From UBA4132 sp037133675 (GTDB lineage: Bacteria > Pseudomonadota > Gammaproteobacteria > Methylococcales > Methylomonadaceae): a stretch of DNA of 64,000 bases. Position numbers and translations under genes: made by a program. The notes beneath the pieces are model-generated. The model worked only from the letters and a program-made list of their open reading frames with translations, had not been told where the DNA came from and did not search any database. Below are positions 32,704 to 41,525 of the stretch, piece after piece (the first letter of the stretch is position 1; each line of letters begins with the position of its first letter). The stretch lies in the NCBI GenBank assembly GCA_037133675.1, contig JBAXNR010000005.1:1-64000 (forward strand), in the 5' to 3' direction.

Positions 32704-33972
32704 TTAAAATAGGCTCAATTGCTTTGTCTGTGCCGAACTTTCATTCCACTGGTATCGAACTGGTTTATTCAATTTTTTAATTGCGCCTTCATGCTCTGCT
32801 TGTTCTAGCCAATCACGAACTTGCAATTTATGAAGCTTGGTATAATCAGAAATTTCATCAATGCTTTTGGCATCGCTAGAACAAACTCGCTGTAATGTTT
32901 GTAAGAAAAGTGAATAAAAGTTGCAAGCTGATGCTGGATTATCGCTGGTTTTTGTTTCTAATAGCTCCTCCATAACATGGGTATCATAGCATTTTGAAGT
33001 ATTTTCTACTGGATAGGCGTTATCTTCGACTGATTCAGTATGTTGGGGATTTGCAAACAAACTGTTTATGTCACAAGCTTCAACAACGCCTTCACACCAA
33101 TGTGCGCCTTGCTTAACAAGCTCTTCATTACCCGCTTCGCTATCCTCAGTGGGTTTTACCCAAATAGGAATCCACGTTTTTTTAAGGCATTCAACCGCAC
33201 CGTTCCATGTTCCGCCCGTCTTGCCAGAATGCACAATAACCGCCGCATCAGCTAAGCAATAAATATATTTATTGCGTGCCATTGCGTTGCCAATATTGAA
33301 CCCTGCTTCTGGATAAAAAGGCGAAACCAGAACCAGATTGTTATTTAGTAAACCGTTACGCCATTTTTGCGCAGTAGCTGTTTTTAACAAACTATCCGCA
33401 AGCACACCAATGACAGAACCCTCAACCGATAACGCGCCTGACATTGCGGCTTCATCAATACCTTTTGCACCGCCAGAGACGATATTGACACCCGCTAAGG
33501 CAGACTTAACGCCCAGAGCATCCGCATATTGCAAACTTTCTTCACCCACAGAACGTGAACCGACAACGGCAATACCGCCATTATTCAGTAGTTGTGGATT
33601 ACCTGCGCCAAACAAAAACGGCGGTGCATCATTTTTAAGGTGCTGTTTCAAGCGTTTTGGATAAGCGGCATCTGATCGGGTCAATACCCATATTCCTGCA
33701 CGTTGCCATTTTTCCATTGCCAATGCCAGTGCGTGTCCTCTTGTTAGCAAGGCTTCTAAGCGACTTAAGGGTATTTTGCTGTCCTGCCACGTTGCCAAGC
33801 TATCGGCAACATTGCCATTCAATAATTGCGTGGGCGACAATTTCTGCTCTTTTAGCCACGCGGCAAAGCGTCCCCATTCAGTTGGAGTCAGTGGTTTTAC
33901 GGCATCGGATACCGATTTTGTAAAGTGGCTAGTCAGTAATAGCACTGCCTGTGTATTTTCAGATAGATTCAT
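32704..33972 (-). CDS. DprA-like SLOG protein
   Basis: A 422-residue protein. The middle domain (about residues 110-290) is a DprA/Smf Rossmann fold: AVVGSRSVGEESLQYADALG (about 137), the SLOG motif IVSGGAKGIDEAAMSGAL, and IVHSGKTGGTWNGAVECLKK. A C-terminal winged helix (about 360-415, IDEISDYTKLHKLQVRDWLE) matches DprA. DprA loads RecA on incoming single-stranded DNA in natural transformation, but this gene lies 2 bp after a RecQ-PRTase helicase gene, not in a topA/smg setting. It is probably a specialised DNA sensor of a defence or repair pair and not the housekeeping DprA. Confidence 0.85.
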   Translation of the reverse strand: MNLSENTQAVLLLTSHFTKSVSDAVKPLTPTEWGRFAAWLKEQKLSPTQLLNGNVADSLATWQDSKIPLSRLEALLTRGHALALAMEKWQRAGIWVLTRSDAAYPKRLKQHLKNDAPPFLFGAGNPQLLNNGGIAVVGSRSVGEESLQYADALGVKSALAGVNIVSGGAKGIDEAAMSGALSVEGSVIGVLADSLLKTATAQKWRNGLLNNNLVLVSPFYPEAGFNIGNAMARNKYIYCLADAAVIVHSGKTGGTWNGAVECLKKTWIPIWVKPTEDSEAGNEELVKQGAHWCEGVVEACDINSLFANPQHTESVEDNAYPVENTSKCYDTHVMEELLETKTSDNPASACNFYSLFLQTLQRVCSSDAKSIDEISDYTKLHKLQVRDWLEQAEHEGAIKKLNKPVRYQWNESSAQTKQLSLF

Positions 33973-33974
33973 GA

Positions 33975-36068
33975 TTATTCGTTTGTTGATGTCGATGCCA
34001 ACGCAAATGGATAAACTTTTCCACTGCCAGCTTGTTGTAAAAGTGCTGCTATGACGGTAAATGTCCAGCCCGAATCAATAATATCATCCACCAGTAATAC
34101 ACTGCCTGACTTCGTCTGCTCGATTGAAAACGCACCATCGAGGTTGTGGCATTGGTGAAAACGGTTTTGCTGAATTTTTTGCGGTTCATTGGTTTTGACT
34201 TTTTTCACTGCATCAATAAAGGGCAAACCCAATGCAGTTGCTAAGCGATAGGCAAAATCAGAGACCAGTGCAGGATGTTTCAATGATGGCACACAACAAA
34301 CCCAAACGGGGAAGTCTTCTGGCTGCCATCTTTCTCTAATCATGGTGACGGTTGCCGTGACCAGTTCATCACGGAAACGACCTGTATGCTTGTCATCTGC
34401 CACCATTTTTCCCCACCCTGCATCACCCCAACGAGATAATACTCGTCCTTCCTGTACTTTTAAACTGGTGGGTAAATTACCTTTGAAGCCATATTCATTG
34501 AAAGCATTAGCTGCTACTTGAATCTTGGGTGTTATGGATGATTCTGCCTGTTTGAGAAATACCATTGCCTTTTGCGTCAGACCAGAATCAACTTGCGTTG
34601 AAATAATGGCTTTATTGATACAGACGGCACATTGACCACATGGCTGATTTACGTTGTCATCCAGTGCGTTGCGTAGGAAATTCATTAAACAATCGTTAGT
34701 ATGCAAATAACGCTGTACTTCCTGCCACTCCATTTCCCGTTGTAAGGTGAGATGTTGAATACGCTCGTTATCTATCACAAACGGCACCAGTGTTCTACGC
34801 CACTGACTACCCATTTTTATAATGGGGGCAGGATTTTCTACACTCAAAAGTTTCAGTACTTTCTCAATTTGACCGTAGCTCAAATTGGTTATTTCCTCAA
34901 GTTGCCGCTGAGTCAAACCATCACTTTGCTCAAGTTTATCAATAATTTCACTGACTTGTTGTTCAGAAGGAAACGCGGATTTACGAAAAAACGTATGAAT
35001 ATCATCATCTTCCACACCGCTTAGTAAAACACCGATTGCAGACTCGATAGCACGTCCAGCACGTCCCACTTGCTGGTAATAAGCGACTATCGAACTAGGG
35101 GCTTGATAATGAATCACAAAACCCAAGTCAGGTTTATCGTAACCCATGCCTAACGCTGTTGTTGCCACCAATACTTTAAGCTGATTTTTTAACAATACGT
35201 CTTCAAGGCGTTCTCGGTAAGCATTGCTGTCTGCAAAATAACTATGCTTAACATCACTGTGATAGGCTCGTGCGACAATACCGTTTTGTTGCAACCAGCC
35301 GCTGACCTGCTCAGCATCACGCTTGGTTAAAACATACACGATACCTGTGCCTTTCAATATTGGAATAATTTGCGCCAACCACGCTAGACGCGCTGACTGG
35401 TCAGGCATAAGTATCGTTTGTAAGGCTAGGCTGTCACGAATCAGAGAGCCGCGTTGAATTTGAATATTACCAAGCTGATTTTGTATATCGGTGATGACAC
35501 GATTGTTTGCAGTTGCGGTTGTTCCCAATACAGGCGTATTGGTAGGTAAAAAACGCAGAATATTAACAATACGGCGATAGTCTGGACGAAAATCATGCCC
35601 CCAATCTGAAATACAATGCGCTTCATCTACTACCATCAGCGCGATACGATCCGCAATAGGTTGTAAAACGGTTTCCACAAACTCGTCATTCGCTAAGCGT
35701 TCGGGAGAAATTAACAGGCAATCGACTTCATTAGCCAGAATCTGCCGTGTTACTGTCTGCCAGTCATTATTATTGGTAGAATTCATGGTAACAGCATTAA
35801 TCCCCAACCGCCGAGCTGCCACAATCTGGTTACGCATCAATGCCAACAACGGAGAAATGATAATAGTCGGACCTAAACCTCGATCACGAAAAATACGCGC
35901 ACTGATAAAATACACCGCACTTTTTCCCCAGCCCGTGCGTTGCACGACCAACAACTTCTGCCGATGATTCACCAGTGCATCAATCGCTTCCCACTGACCC
36001 TCACGAAAATCTGCCTCTGGATTGGCTAATGCGGTTTGTAATAGTTGTTGTGCTTTCAAGCGATTCAC
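33975..36068 (-). CDS. RecQ-family helicase fused to phosphoribosyltransferase
   Basis: A 697-residue protein. The RecQ helicase core has Walker A VVQRTGWGKSAVYFISA (about 42-58; TGWGK in place of the usual TGGGK), the DEAH box DEAHCISDWGHDFRPDYRRI (about 149), motif VI QQVGRAGRA, and a C4 zinc site with CGQCAVC (about 476). The C-terminal 170 residues form a PRTase domain with the PRPP loop VLLVDDIIDSGWT (about 661). The PRTase may synthesise or sense a nucleotide. It forms a two-gene operon with the DprA-like gene. The arrangement suggests an anti-phage or foreign-DNA module. Confidence 0.9.
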   Translation of the reverse strand: MNRLKAQQLLQTALANPEADFREGQWEAIDALVNHRQKLLVVQRTGWGKSAVYFISARIFRDRGLGPTIIISPLLALMRNQIVAARRLGINAVTMNSTNNNDWQTVTRQILANEVDCLLISPERLANDEFVETVLQPIADRIALMVVDEAHCISDWGHDFRPDYRRIVNILRFLPTNTPVLGTTATANNRVITDIQNQLGNIQIQRGSLIRDSLALQTILMPDQSARLAWLAQIIPILKGTGIVYVLTKRDAEQVSGWLQQNGIVARAYHSDVKHSYFADSNAYRERLEDVLLKNQLKVLVATTALGMGYDKPDLGFVIHYQAPSSIVAYYQQVGRAGRAIESAIGVLLSGVEDDDIHTFFRKSAFPSEQQVSEIIDKLEQSDGLTQRQLEEITNLSYGQIEKVLKLLSVENPAPIIKMGSQWRRTLVPFVIDNERIQHLTLQREMEWQEVQRYLHTNDCLMNFLRNALDDNVNQPCGQCAVCINKAIISTQVDSGLTQKAMVFLKQAESSITPKIQVAANAFNEYGFKGNLPTSLKVQEGRVLSRWGDAGWGKMVADDKHTGRFRDELVTATVTMIRERWQPEDFPVWVCCVPSLKHPALVSDFAYRLATALGLPFIDAVKKVKTNEPQKIQQNRFHQCHNLDGAFSIEQTKSGSVLLVDDIIDSGWTFTVIAALLQQAGSGKVYPFALASTSTNE

Positions 36069-36108
36069 TGGATGTCTCCTGTTTTATTTTTCCGCTACTA
36101 AATGCCTA

Positions 36109-36215
36109 GCAAGTAGCCCAGATGGAGCGTAGCGTAATCAGGGGCTGTTCACAAGATACTACGACTCTTGTATATCAATCCCGCATTCCGCAAGCTCCAT
36201 TCGGGCTACTACTTG
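36109..36215. repeat. Palindromic repeat
   Basis: GCAAGTAGCCCAGATGGAGC (36109-36128) faces GCTCCATTCGGGCTACTACT (from 36193), with an imperfect stem of about 18 bp and a 64-bp loop. Similar half-sites occur near 19317. It lies upstream of the RecQ-PRTase gene. The rest of 36216-36424 shows no gene. Confidence 0.6.
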
Positions 36216-36424
36216 CTGTGGACGAACGCTTATGGCAACTTTACTTGCTGACAAGCAGCATATCTGGAAAGAGAAGTTTCTAGGCTGAATTTAACCTGAC
36301 AACGCGATAAGATGCACTAAATAGAATCAAGATATAAGGATGCGCTAATGTACGACGCACTCATTTGAATTGACGCGAATGATGCACCTCCTATCGTCGG
36401 CACATCCTTGCACTATCTAAAAAA

Positions 36425-37408
36425 CTACGCACCAAACGATAAATCTAACAGCGCGTTATCTAATTGACCTGCACGGAAACTTTTGCCTGAATCCACTGCG
36501 GTGACAATCACGCTGGCTGGGCTAAACAACATGGCATCAATTTTGAAAAAGTCGTATTCATATTGTTTAAAGATTTCTGCAAAGGGTTTACCGTAGTCTT
36601 TAGAGGTTGAGCTGGGTAGATTTTTTGCCAGTTCTTCTGCCGCTTCATCACTGCCTTTGACAAATAAATGTACTTGCCCTGCGAATAAAATTGCATCGTT
36701 GGTGCGTCCCATTGCTTTGACGAAGTTAGGATGTGGCGGACAAATTGGTGCAGAACCGCTGCCGTCAATAATATTTTCTAACGGGAAATGCAGGGCGTGG
36801 GCTTTGTGCATGGCGACTTCTAATACTCTAGCCACGACTTGTACGCCACCTGCTAAACTGCTAGTAGGTGTTACGATGATAGTTAATTTGTCTGGTGAAA
36901 TACCGCACGCTGTCGCTACTTTTTCTATAATTTCCAGTGGTGGCAGTTTGTCGTTTTCAATAACTAATACGGTGCTGTCGGCATTGTCACGGTAAGCCAA
37001 TTCTTTATACAGTTCTTCAACAGGTTCAACTTCGCCGTTTTTTACTTTGGTTGCCATTGCACGCGCTGGGCCTGAACCTAATGCGTAATATTTTTCATGA
37101 GATAAACTCCAGCCCGCATATTGACTGCCTAAACAACCCAGTACAGGATTGCCTGTGTGGACGTTGACGGATAACGGCCAGTTAGTAGTGTAAGAACTGT
37201 GGCTAATAGAGACTGTTCCCATACCGCCTAAACAGATTTCCGCAATAATGCGACCTGCTTCCAAACCACCGATGGCATTGATACCTGCATCGATGACGGT
37301 GCAGCCATTGGCTAAAACTTCAACGCCAAGGCGTAGTTTTGCGGCATTATCCAACAGGTGTTGAACTAGGGGTTGAGTGAGTTTGTTAACACTGGCGTTG
37401 TTTTCCAT
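36425..37408 (-). CDS. mch: Methenyl-tetrahydromethanopterin cyclohydrolase
   Basis: A 327-residue cytoplasmic enzyme that interconverts methenyl- and formyl-tetrahydromethanopterin, part of the formaldehyde oxidation pathway of methylotrophs. The archaeal-type Mch pattern is clear: VIDAGINAIGGLEAGRIIAE, GNPVLGCLGSQYAGWSLS, ALGSGPARAMATK and GSAPICPPHPNFVKAMGRTN. It is of normal length and intact. Its start overlaps the 3' end of the ATP-grasp gene by 43 bp, so the two are tightly coupled. This is the strongest marker for a methanotroph host. Confidence 0.96.
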   Translation of the reverse strand: MENNASVNKLTQPLVQHLLDNAAKLRLGVEVLANGCTVIDAGINAIGGLEAGRIIAEICLGGMGTVSISHSSYTTNWPLSVNVHTGNPVLGCLGSQYAGWSLSHEKYYALGSGPARAMATKVKNGEVEPVEELYKELAYRDNADSTVLVIENDKLPPLEIIEKVATACGISPDKLTIIVTPTSSLAGGVQVVARVLEVAMHKAHALHFPLENIIDGSGSAPICPPHPNFVKAMGRTNDAILFAGQVHLFVKGSDEAAEELAKNLPSSTSKDYGKPFAEIFKQYEYDFFKIDAMLFSPASVIVTAVDSGKSFRAGQLDNALLDLSFGA

Positions 37409-38508
37409 GAGTATAAAGACCTTTTTATGATGTGTTGTTTAAGGGTTAATTCGTTCAAGACCGCGTGGGCTTGGTGTTGGTGGGCAATAATACTGCAAAT
37501 CGGCTGCCCTGTCTTACAGATTACCCCCGCTGCGGGACTATCCATCACTCCGTTTTCCCAGATATAGCCGTCTGGAATGCGTATATCCTGTTCGGCATAG
37601 ATGATTTGATAGCCTGTATAAACTGATTGTGGTGGTGGCTGTAAACATGACTGCCAGCCCTTTGAAGGACTGGCAGTCATTATGTGTCGGCGCAATAAAT
37701 CAGCATCGTAACACTGCATACTGGCAGGTGGACGCGGGTTGATTTCTAACGCATAACTTTCGCCATCGGCATGAATAAAATCCAGTGAGTTTAAACCGTT
37801 TAACTTAAAGGCTGGAACAAGTTTTGTTAGCCAGTCGATGATTTGTGTTTTGTGTGTCTCGGCTAGATTGCAATGATTAATAATGCCAGAAAATATAAAT
37901 TCTTCGCTGTCACTTAAACGGGTAGTCCATTGGGTATTGAAGCCAATAACTTGCAGATGTTGCCCATTGGCTAAAAATAATACAGAGTGCTGTGAACCCG
38001 CTTGATATTTTTGCCAGTACACTTTGGAGTTCAAACTCAGGTTTGTATTCCTAAGGCGTTGAATACCAACACCACCCTGCCCTCTGCTGGGCTTAATTAA
38101 CCAATTTTGTGTGTTGTTTGGCTGTACAAAAGACGTTTCAGGAGTGGGGATTTTAAATTTATTCAGTACGGCAAAAAAATCGACTTTGTTTTGTACCTTA
38201 ATAAACGTTTCTGGCGTATTACCTAACAGGATTAAACGCGAGTGCAAATAATGCAAACTATCAGGGTATTGTTCAAAACCACTGCCAATAATAAGCTTTG
38301 TGACTGCATAACGCTGGCTAAAATAATTCACCGATGGAACAAGAGACGCAACCGTTAAATCGGTTATTTGTTGGTAGTCTAGTGCATAAGCTTGAGTATC
38401 GAGGTCAGCAAATAAATCAATGACTAAGGGTTTTAACCCCGCACAGATTGCCGCTTGTGCCAGCATACGCGCTGAGTTGGCGATGATGAGAATGTAGTCA
38501 GATTTCAA
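37366..38508 (-). CDS. ATP-grasp enzyme of the methanopterin cluster
   Basis: A 380-residue ATP-grasp ligase. The N-terminal domain (about 1-100) is Rossmann-like. The ATP-grasp core contains WLIKPSRGQGGVGIQRL (about 135-151) and the metal-binding YALEINPRPPASMQ (about 255-268). In methylotrophs a gene of this type is regularly adjacent to mch and is thought to act in making the methanopterin cofactor or its glutamyl tail. The exact substrate is not established. It overlaps mch by 43 bp and follows the pRiA4b-type gene by 17 bp. Confidence 0.8.
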   Translation of the reverse strand: MKSDYILIIANSARMLAQAAICAGLKPLVIDLFADLDTQAYALDYQQITDLTVASLVPSVNYFSQRYAVTKLIIGSGFEQYPDSLHYLHSRLILLGNTPETFIKVQNKVDFFAVLNKFKIPTPETSFVQPNNTQNWLIKPSRGQGGVGIQRLRNTNLSLNSKVYWQKYQAGSQHSVLFLANGQHLQVIGFNTQWTTRLSDSEEFIFSGIINHCNLAETHKTQIIDWLTKLVPAFKLNGLNSLDFIHADGESYALEINPRPPASMQCYDADLLRRHIMTASPSKGWQSCLQPPPQSVYTGYQIIYAEQDIRIPDGYIWENGVMDSPAAGVICKTGQPICSIIAHQHQAHAVLNELTLKQHIIKRSLYSWKTTPVLTNSLNP

Positions 38509-38525
38509 GGCGACTTAGCGTAAAC

Positions 38526-39155
38526 CTACTCCGAATCCGAATCACCAACCACTAAACGTCTAAGCGTTCTATTGATCGCCTCAATATCAAAATGAGCAGG
38601 ATTAAAATCCTCACCGAACCAAGTGAGTATTTGTGTGTCTTCAGGATTTTCAGGATCTTGCAGTGATTCCAACATATCGGTATAACCCCATATACCGCCG
38701 CAATCTTCAGGTGGACAGGCTTTTTCACCTTTGATACAACGGGGTTGACGGGCATTAGCATCGACGGGTAGAATTTTTCTCAGTTCGATTTGATGTGTCC
38801 AACTGTCACCCAGATCATATTCATAAACAATACTTGCACCTTCTTTAGTAAGTAGACTCCCCAGAGTATATTTTTTTTCATTGCAATTTTGTTTTTCTAG
38901 CTCTTCCGTATCCAATAAACCATAGTCATCATCAACGTTGTTACGATCTGTGTCATTGCTATAAAGCACTTTTTCTACGATAAAATGATGTTCATGAGAA
39001 TTTTCCCACCCCATCACTGTTTGTATAATATAGTGCAAATTTTCTAAGGTGACATCACTAGGTACTAAAATATCACGCCATATCACTGGCTTAGAGTTTT
39101 CCAAAGTGACTCTAAGATAATAAACAGAGAGTGGATAGAGTTGTTCTGTCGCCAT
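38526..39155 (-). CDS. pRiA4b ORF-3-family protein
   Basis: A 209-residue protein of the plasmid pRiA4b ORF-3 family, small beta-rich proteins of unknown function. The signature runs YYLRVTLENSKPVIWRDILV, MGWENSHEHHF, YEYDLGDSWTHQIELRKIL and CPPEDCGGIWGY. The start was set at ATG 39155, with AAGG upstream; a longer frame overlaps the cysJ end. Related proteins occur on plasmids and beside transposons. It may be a passenger inside the cysJ-mch gene row. Confidence 0.88.
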   Translation of the reverse strand: MATEQLYPLSVYYLRVTLENSKPVIWRDILVPSDVTLENLHYIIQTVMGWENSHEHHFIVEKVLYSNDTDRNNVDDDYGLLDTEELEKQNCNEKKYTLGSLLTKEGASIVYEYDLGDSWTHQIELRKILPVDANARQPRCIKGEKACPPEDCGGIWGYTDMLESLQDPENPEDTQILTWFGEDFNPAHFDIEAINRTLRRLVVGDSDSE

Positions 39156-39174
39156 AAAAACGCCTTGTGCTTGA

Positions 39175-40905
39175 TTAATAAACATCCCTAACATAACGTT
39201 TATTCTTTTTTAGTTGATTCACATAATCAATCGCCTGCTGTTCAGATAACTTGCCGTGTTCGGCAATCACCTCTAACAAGGCTTTATCGACATCTTTTGC
39301 CATACGATACGCATCACCACAGACAAAGAAATAACCCCCCTGCTCTAACCATGCAAATAGTTCCGCGCCATATTCACGCATTTTATCCTGTACATAACAC
39401 TTCTCGACTTGATCTCTGGAAAAAGCTAATTCTAAACGGCTAAGTACGCCGTCTTGTTGCAAACTTAGTAATTCATCACGATAAATAAAATCAGTCTCCT
39501 TATTACGATCACCAAAAAATAACCAATTTTTACCTGTGGCTTTTCGGTATTGACGCTCTTGTAAGAAGGCACGAAAGGGTGCGATACCTGTGCCAGGTCC
39601 GACCATAATCATTGGCAGACTATTATCATCTGGGACTCTAAATACTTTATTTGGCGTAAAGAAACAACGCACTTCGGTTTGCTCATCAACCAAGTCAGCC
39701 AGAAAAGTCGAGCATATACCTTTATGCTCGCGCTCATAACCATCATAGCGCACACTAGCAACGGTTAAATGTACGCTTTCGGGGTGCAAATTACCGCTAG
39801 AAGAAATGGAATAAGCACGGTGTTGTAACGGTTTAAGCAAGGCAATAAATTCGGCAGCGGTAAATTCACACACAGGATTTTGATGCAATAAATCTAAGCT
39901 ATCACGTCCCCATAAATAATTGGCTAATTGCTCTTTATCGCCAGTGCTTAAAATGCCATTCAACTCTTGATTACCTGAGCGAGTAGCAATTTCTTGCACT
40001 AATTCTTTGCTAGGGGTTTTAATTTCAAATTGGGTGCGTAGCGCGTCTTGTAAGCGGATCACTTCATCATTAACGGGTTCAAGTTCATCACCATTACAAC
40101 CGATAGCTTGAATAATATCACTCACTAATTCAGGGCAGTTAGTTGGTAGCACACACAACGCATCACCAGCTTCATAATGTAAACCAGAACCAGCAATAGA
40201 GATTTCATAATGGCGGGTTTCTTTGGAAGAATCAGCCGCCGTGAGTAAGCGATTAACCAACAAAGACGCGAGAAAAGGATTTTTGCGGTTGTATTGTGGT
40301 GGAGCGGAGGTAACAGCCACCTCTTCATCAATCACACTGCCGTTACTCAATTGCGGAATCACTGAGCGCATCCAATTTTCTGCGGGAGCTTCATAAGCCA
40401 CATCACAATCGACGCGCTCATAAATGCGGGTTGCGCCCAATTCGGCTAAGCGGTTATCCCAATCAATACCCGCTTGACAGAATAAATCGTAACTGGTGTC
40501 GCCTAAGGCCAATACTGAATACTGGAGTTTTTCCAAACGCGGCATGGTGTCTGCATTAACTGCTTCCCACAGCACAGAAGCATTATCAGGCATTTCGCCT
40601 TCGCCATAAGTGCTGGTGACAATCAACACGGTGTCCATTGTCGCAAAAGCAATGCTATCAATCGCATCCATACTATTGACCACAGCTTTTAAACCCTGTG
40701 TCTTAGCCATAGCAGCGGCATCATTTGCCACAGATTCGGCAGTGCCTGTTTGACTACCGTATAAAATATTAATCGTGCGAACTGTTGAGCTAACCGCCCC
40801 TGCGTTTTGGATACTATGCGTGTACATACCCGCAAAAAACCCGCTTAACCAAGCTCGTTGTGCTTCACTGTAAGGGGCATCATGAAGTAGTTGAGGTGTT
40901 TTCAT
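39175..40905 (-). CDS. cysJ: Sulfite reductase flavoprotein CysJ
   Basis: The 576-residue diflavin reductase that passes electrons from NADPH to the CysI hemoprotein for sulfite reduction. The flavodoxin FMN domain (ILYGSQTGTAESVANDAA, about 48-65) is followed by the FAD domain (HRAYSISSS) and the NADPH domain (IMVGPGTGIAPFRAFLQER), ending in the conserved YVRDVY. No cysI is in the window. It is first in a minus-strand row with the pRiA4b, ATP-grasp and mch genes. Confidence 0.95.
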   Translation of the reverse strand: MKTPQLLHDAPYSEAQRAWLSGFFAGMYTHSIQNAGAVSSTVRTINILYGSQTGTAESVANDAAAMAKTQGLKAVVNSMDAIDSIAFATMDTVLIVTSTYGEGEMPDNASVLWEAVNADTMPRLEKLQYSVLALGDTSYDLFCQAGIDWDNRLAELGATRIYERVDCDVAYEAPAENWMRSVIPQLSNGSVIDEEVAVTSAPPQYNRKNPFLASLLVNRLLTAADSSKETRHYEISIAGSGLHYEAGDALCVLPTNCPELVSDIIQAIGCNGDELEPVNDEVIRLQDALRTQFEIKTPSKELVQEIATRSGNQELNGILSTGDKEQLANYLWGRDSLDLLHQNPVCEFTAAEFIALLKPLQHRAYSISSSGNLHPESVHLTVASVRYDGYEREHKGICSTFLADLVDEQTEVRCFFTPNKVFRVPDDNSLPMIMVGPGTGIAPFRAFLQERQYRKATGKNWLFFGDRNKETDFIYRDELLSLQQDGVLSRLELAFSRDQVEKCYVQDKMREYGAELFAWLEQGGYFFVCGDAYRMAKDVDKALLEVIAEHGKLSEQQAIDYVNQLKKNKRYVRDVY

Positions 40906-41047
40906 GGCGTTACTGACAAATCAATGGTTGTGTGGGTTAAGTGTGTAATGCCATTATCTTTGATTTAATAACTAGAACAAAGTAAGACTTACATATTGAT
41001 GAATTAAATACGCTATTTTTCTGTTTTTATACATCGTATTTATTTTA

Positions 41048-41079
41048 CTTGCTCCCACGCGGCGGCGCGTGGGAACAAG
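41048..41079. repeat. REP-like hairpin
   Basis: CTTGCTCCCACGCGGC faces GCGCGTGGGAACAAG. The same family as 59182-59206 and the unit interrupted at 16261-16460. It lies just after the stop of the 141-residue gene and may act as its terminator. Confidence 0.6.
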
Positions 41080-41086
41080 TAAACTG

Positions 41087-41512
41087 TTAGCTGTGGATGT
41101 ATGCTTGTGGAACAATACAGTACCCTAGTATTTGAGGCTGAATAGCCTCATTACGAACATGAATGTCTGAGGGATTTATCGTAATGCCTTCAATATCGCT
41201 TAAATTTAAGGTTTCAAACTTTACAACAAAAATCACATTATCATGTGCAGAGTTTTCCCCCCTATGTGTTAGACAACTTGAACTGTTTTTTGCATACGAG
41301 ACTGACATTAAAGGGTAAAAACATATTGGCTCTTCTTTACCTAAGGTACTAGCAAACAGAAATCCTCTTTTAATTATACTATCGAAATTTTCACTTGGTG
41401 TGATGTGAAAAAATACAAGCGGGTCATTTTCCAATTCGTCTGGAAAAAGATTGTAATGATTTACTTCATTGGGAATTTGAAATTCGTATTTCTGCATCTG
41501 TGCCGTTCTCAT
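41087..41512 (-). CDS. Unknown protein, possible ADP-ribosyltransferase-like fold
   Basis: A 141-residue soluble protein. The segment VFFHITPSENFDSIIKRGFL (about residues 33-52) resembles the opening of DarT/RNA 2'-phosphotransferase-type ART folds (H-x-T ... ILxxG). Later parts (NVIFVVKFETLNLSDIEG, QPQILGYCIVP) would supply core strands. The family's catalytic Glu cannot be placed. It lies 13 bp from gltD in the same direction with repeats on the far side. It could be a toxin or a remnant of an effector. The call is tentative. Confidence 0.4.
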   Translation of the reverse strand: MRTAQMQKYEFQIPNEVNHYNLFPDELENDPLVFFHITPSENFDSIIKRGFLFASTLGKEEPICFYPLMSVSYAKNSSSCLTHRGENSAHDNVIFVVKFETLNLSDIEGITINPSDIHVRNEAIQPQILGYCIVPQAYIHS

Positions 41513-41525
41513 GTCAAACCTATAA

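Noticed and set aside
33657..34054. Plus-strand frames inside the DprA-like and RecQ-PRTase genes
   Set aside because: They are antisense shadows of well-supported domains.
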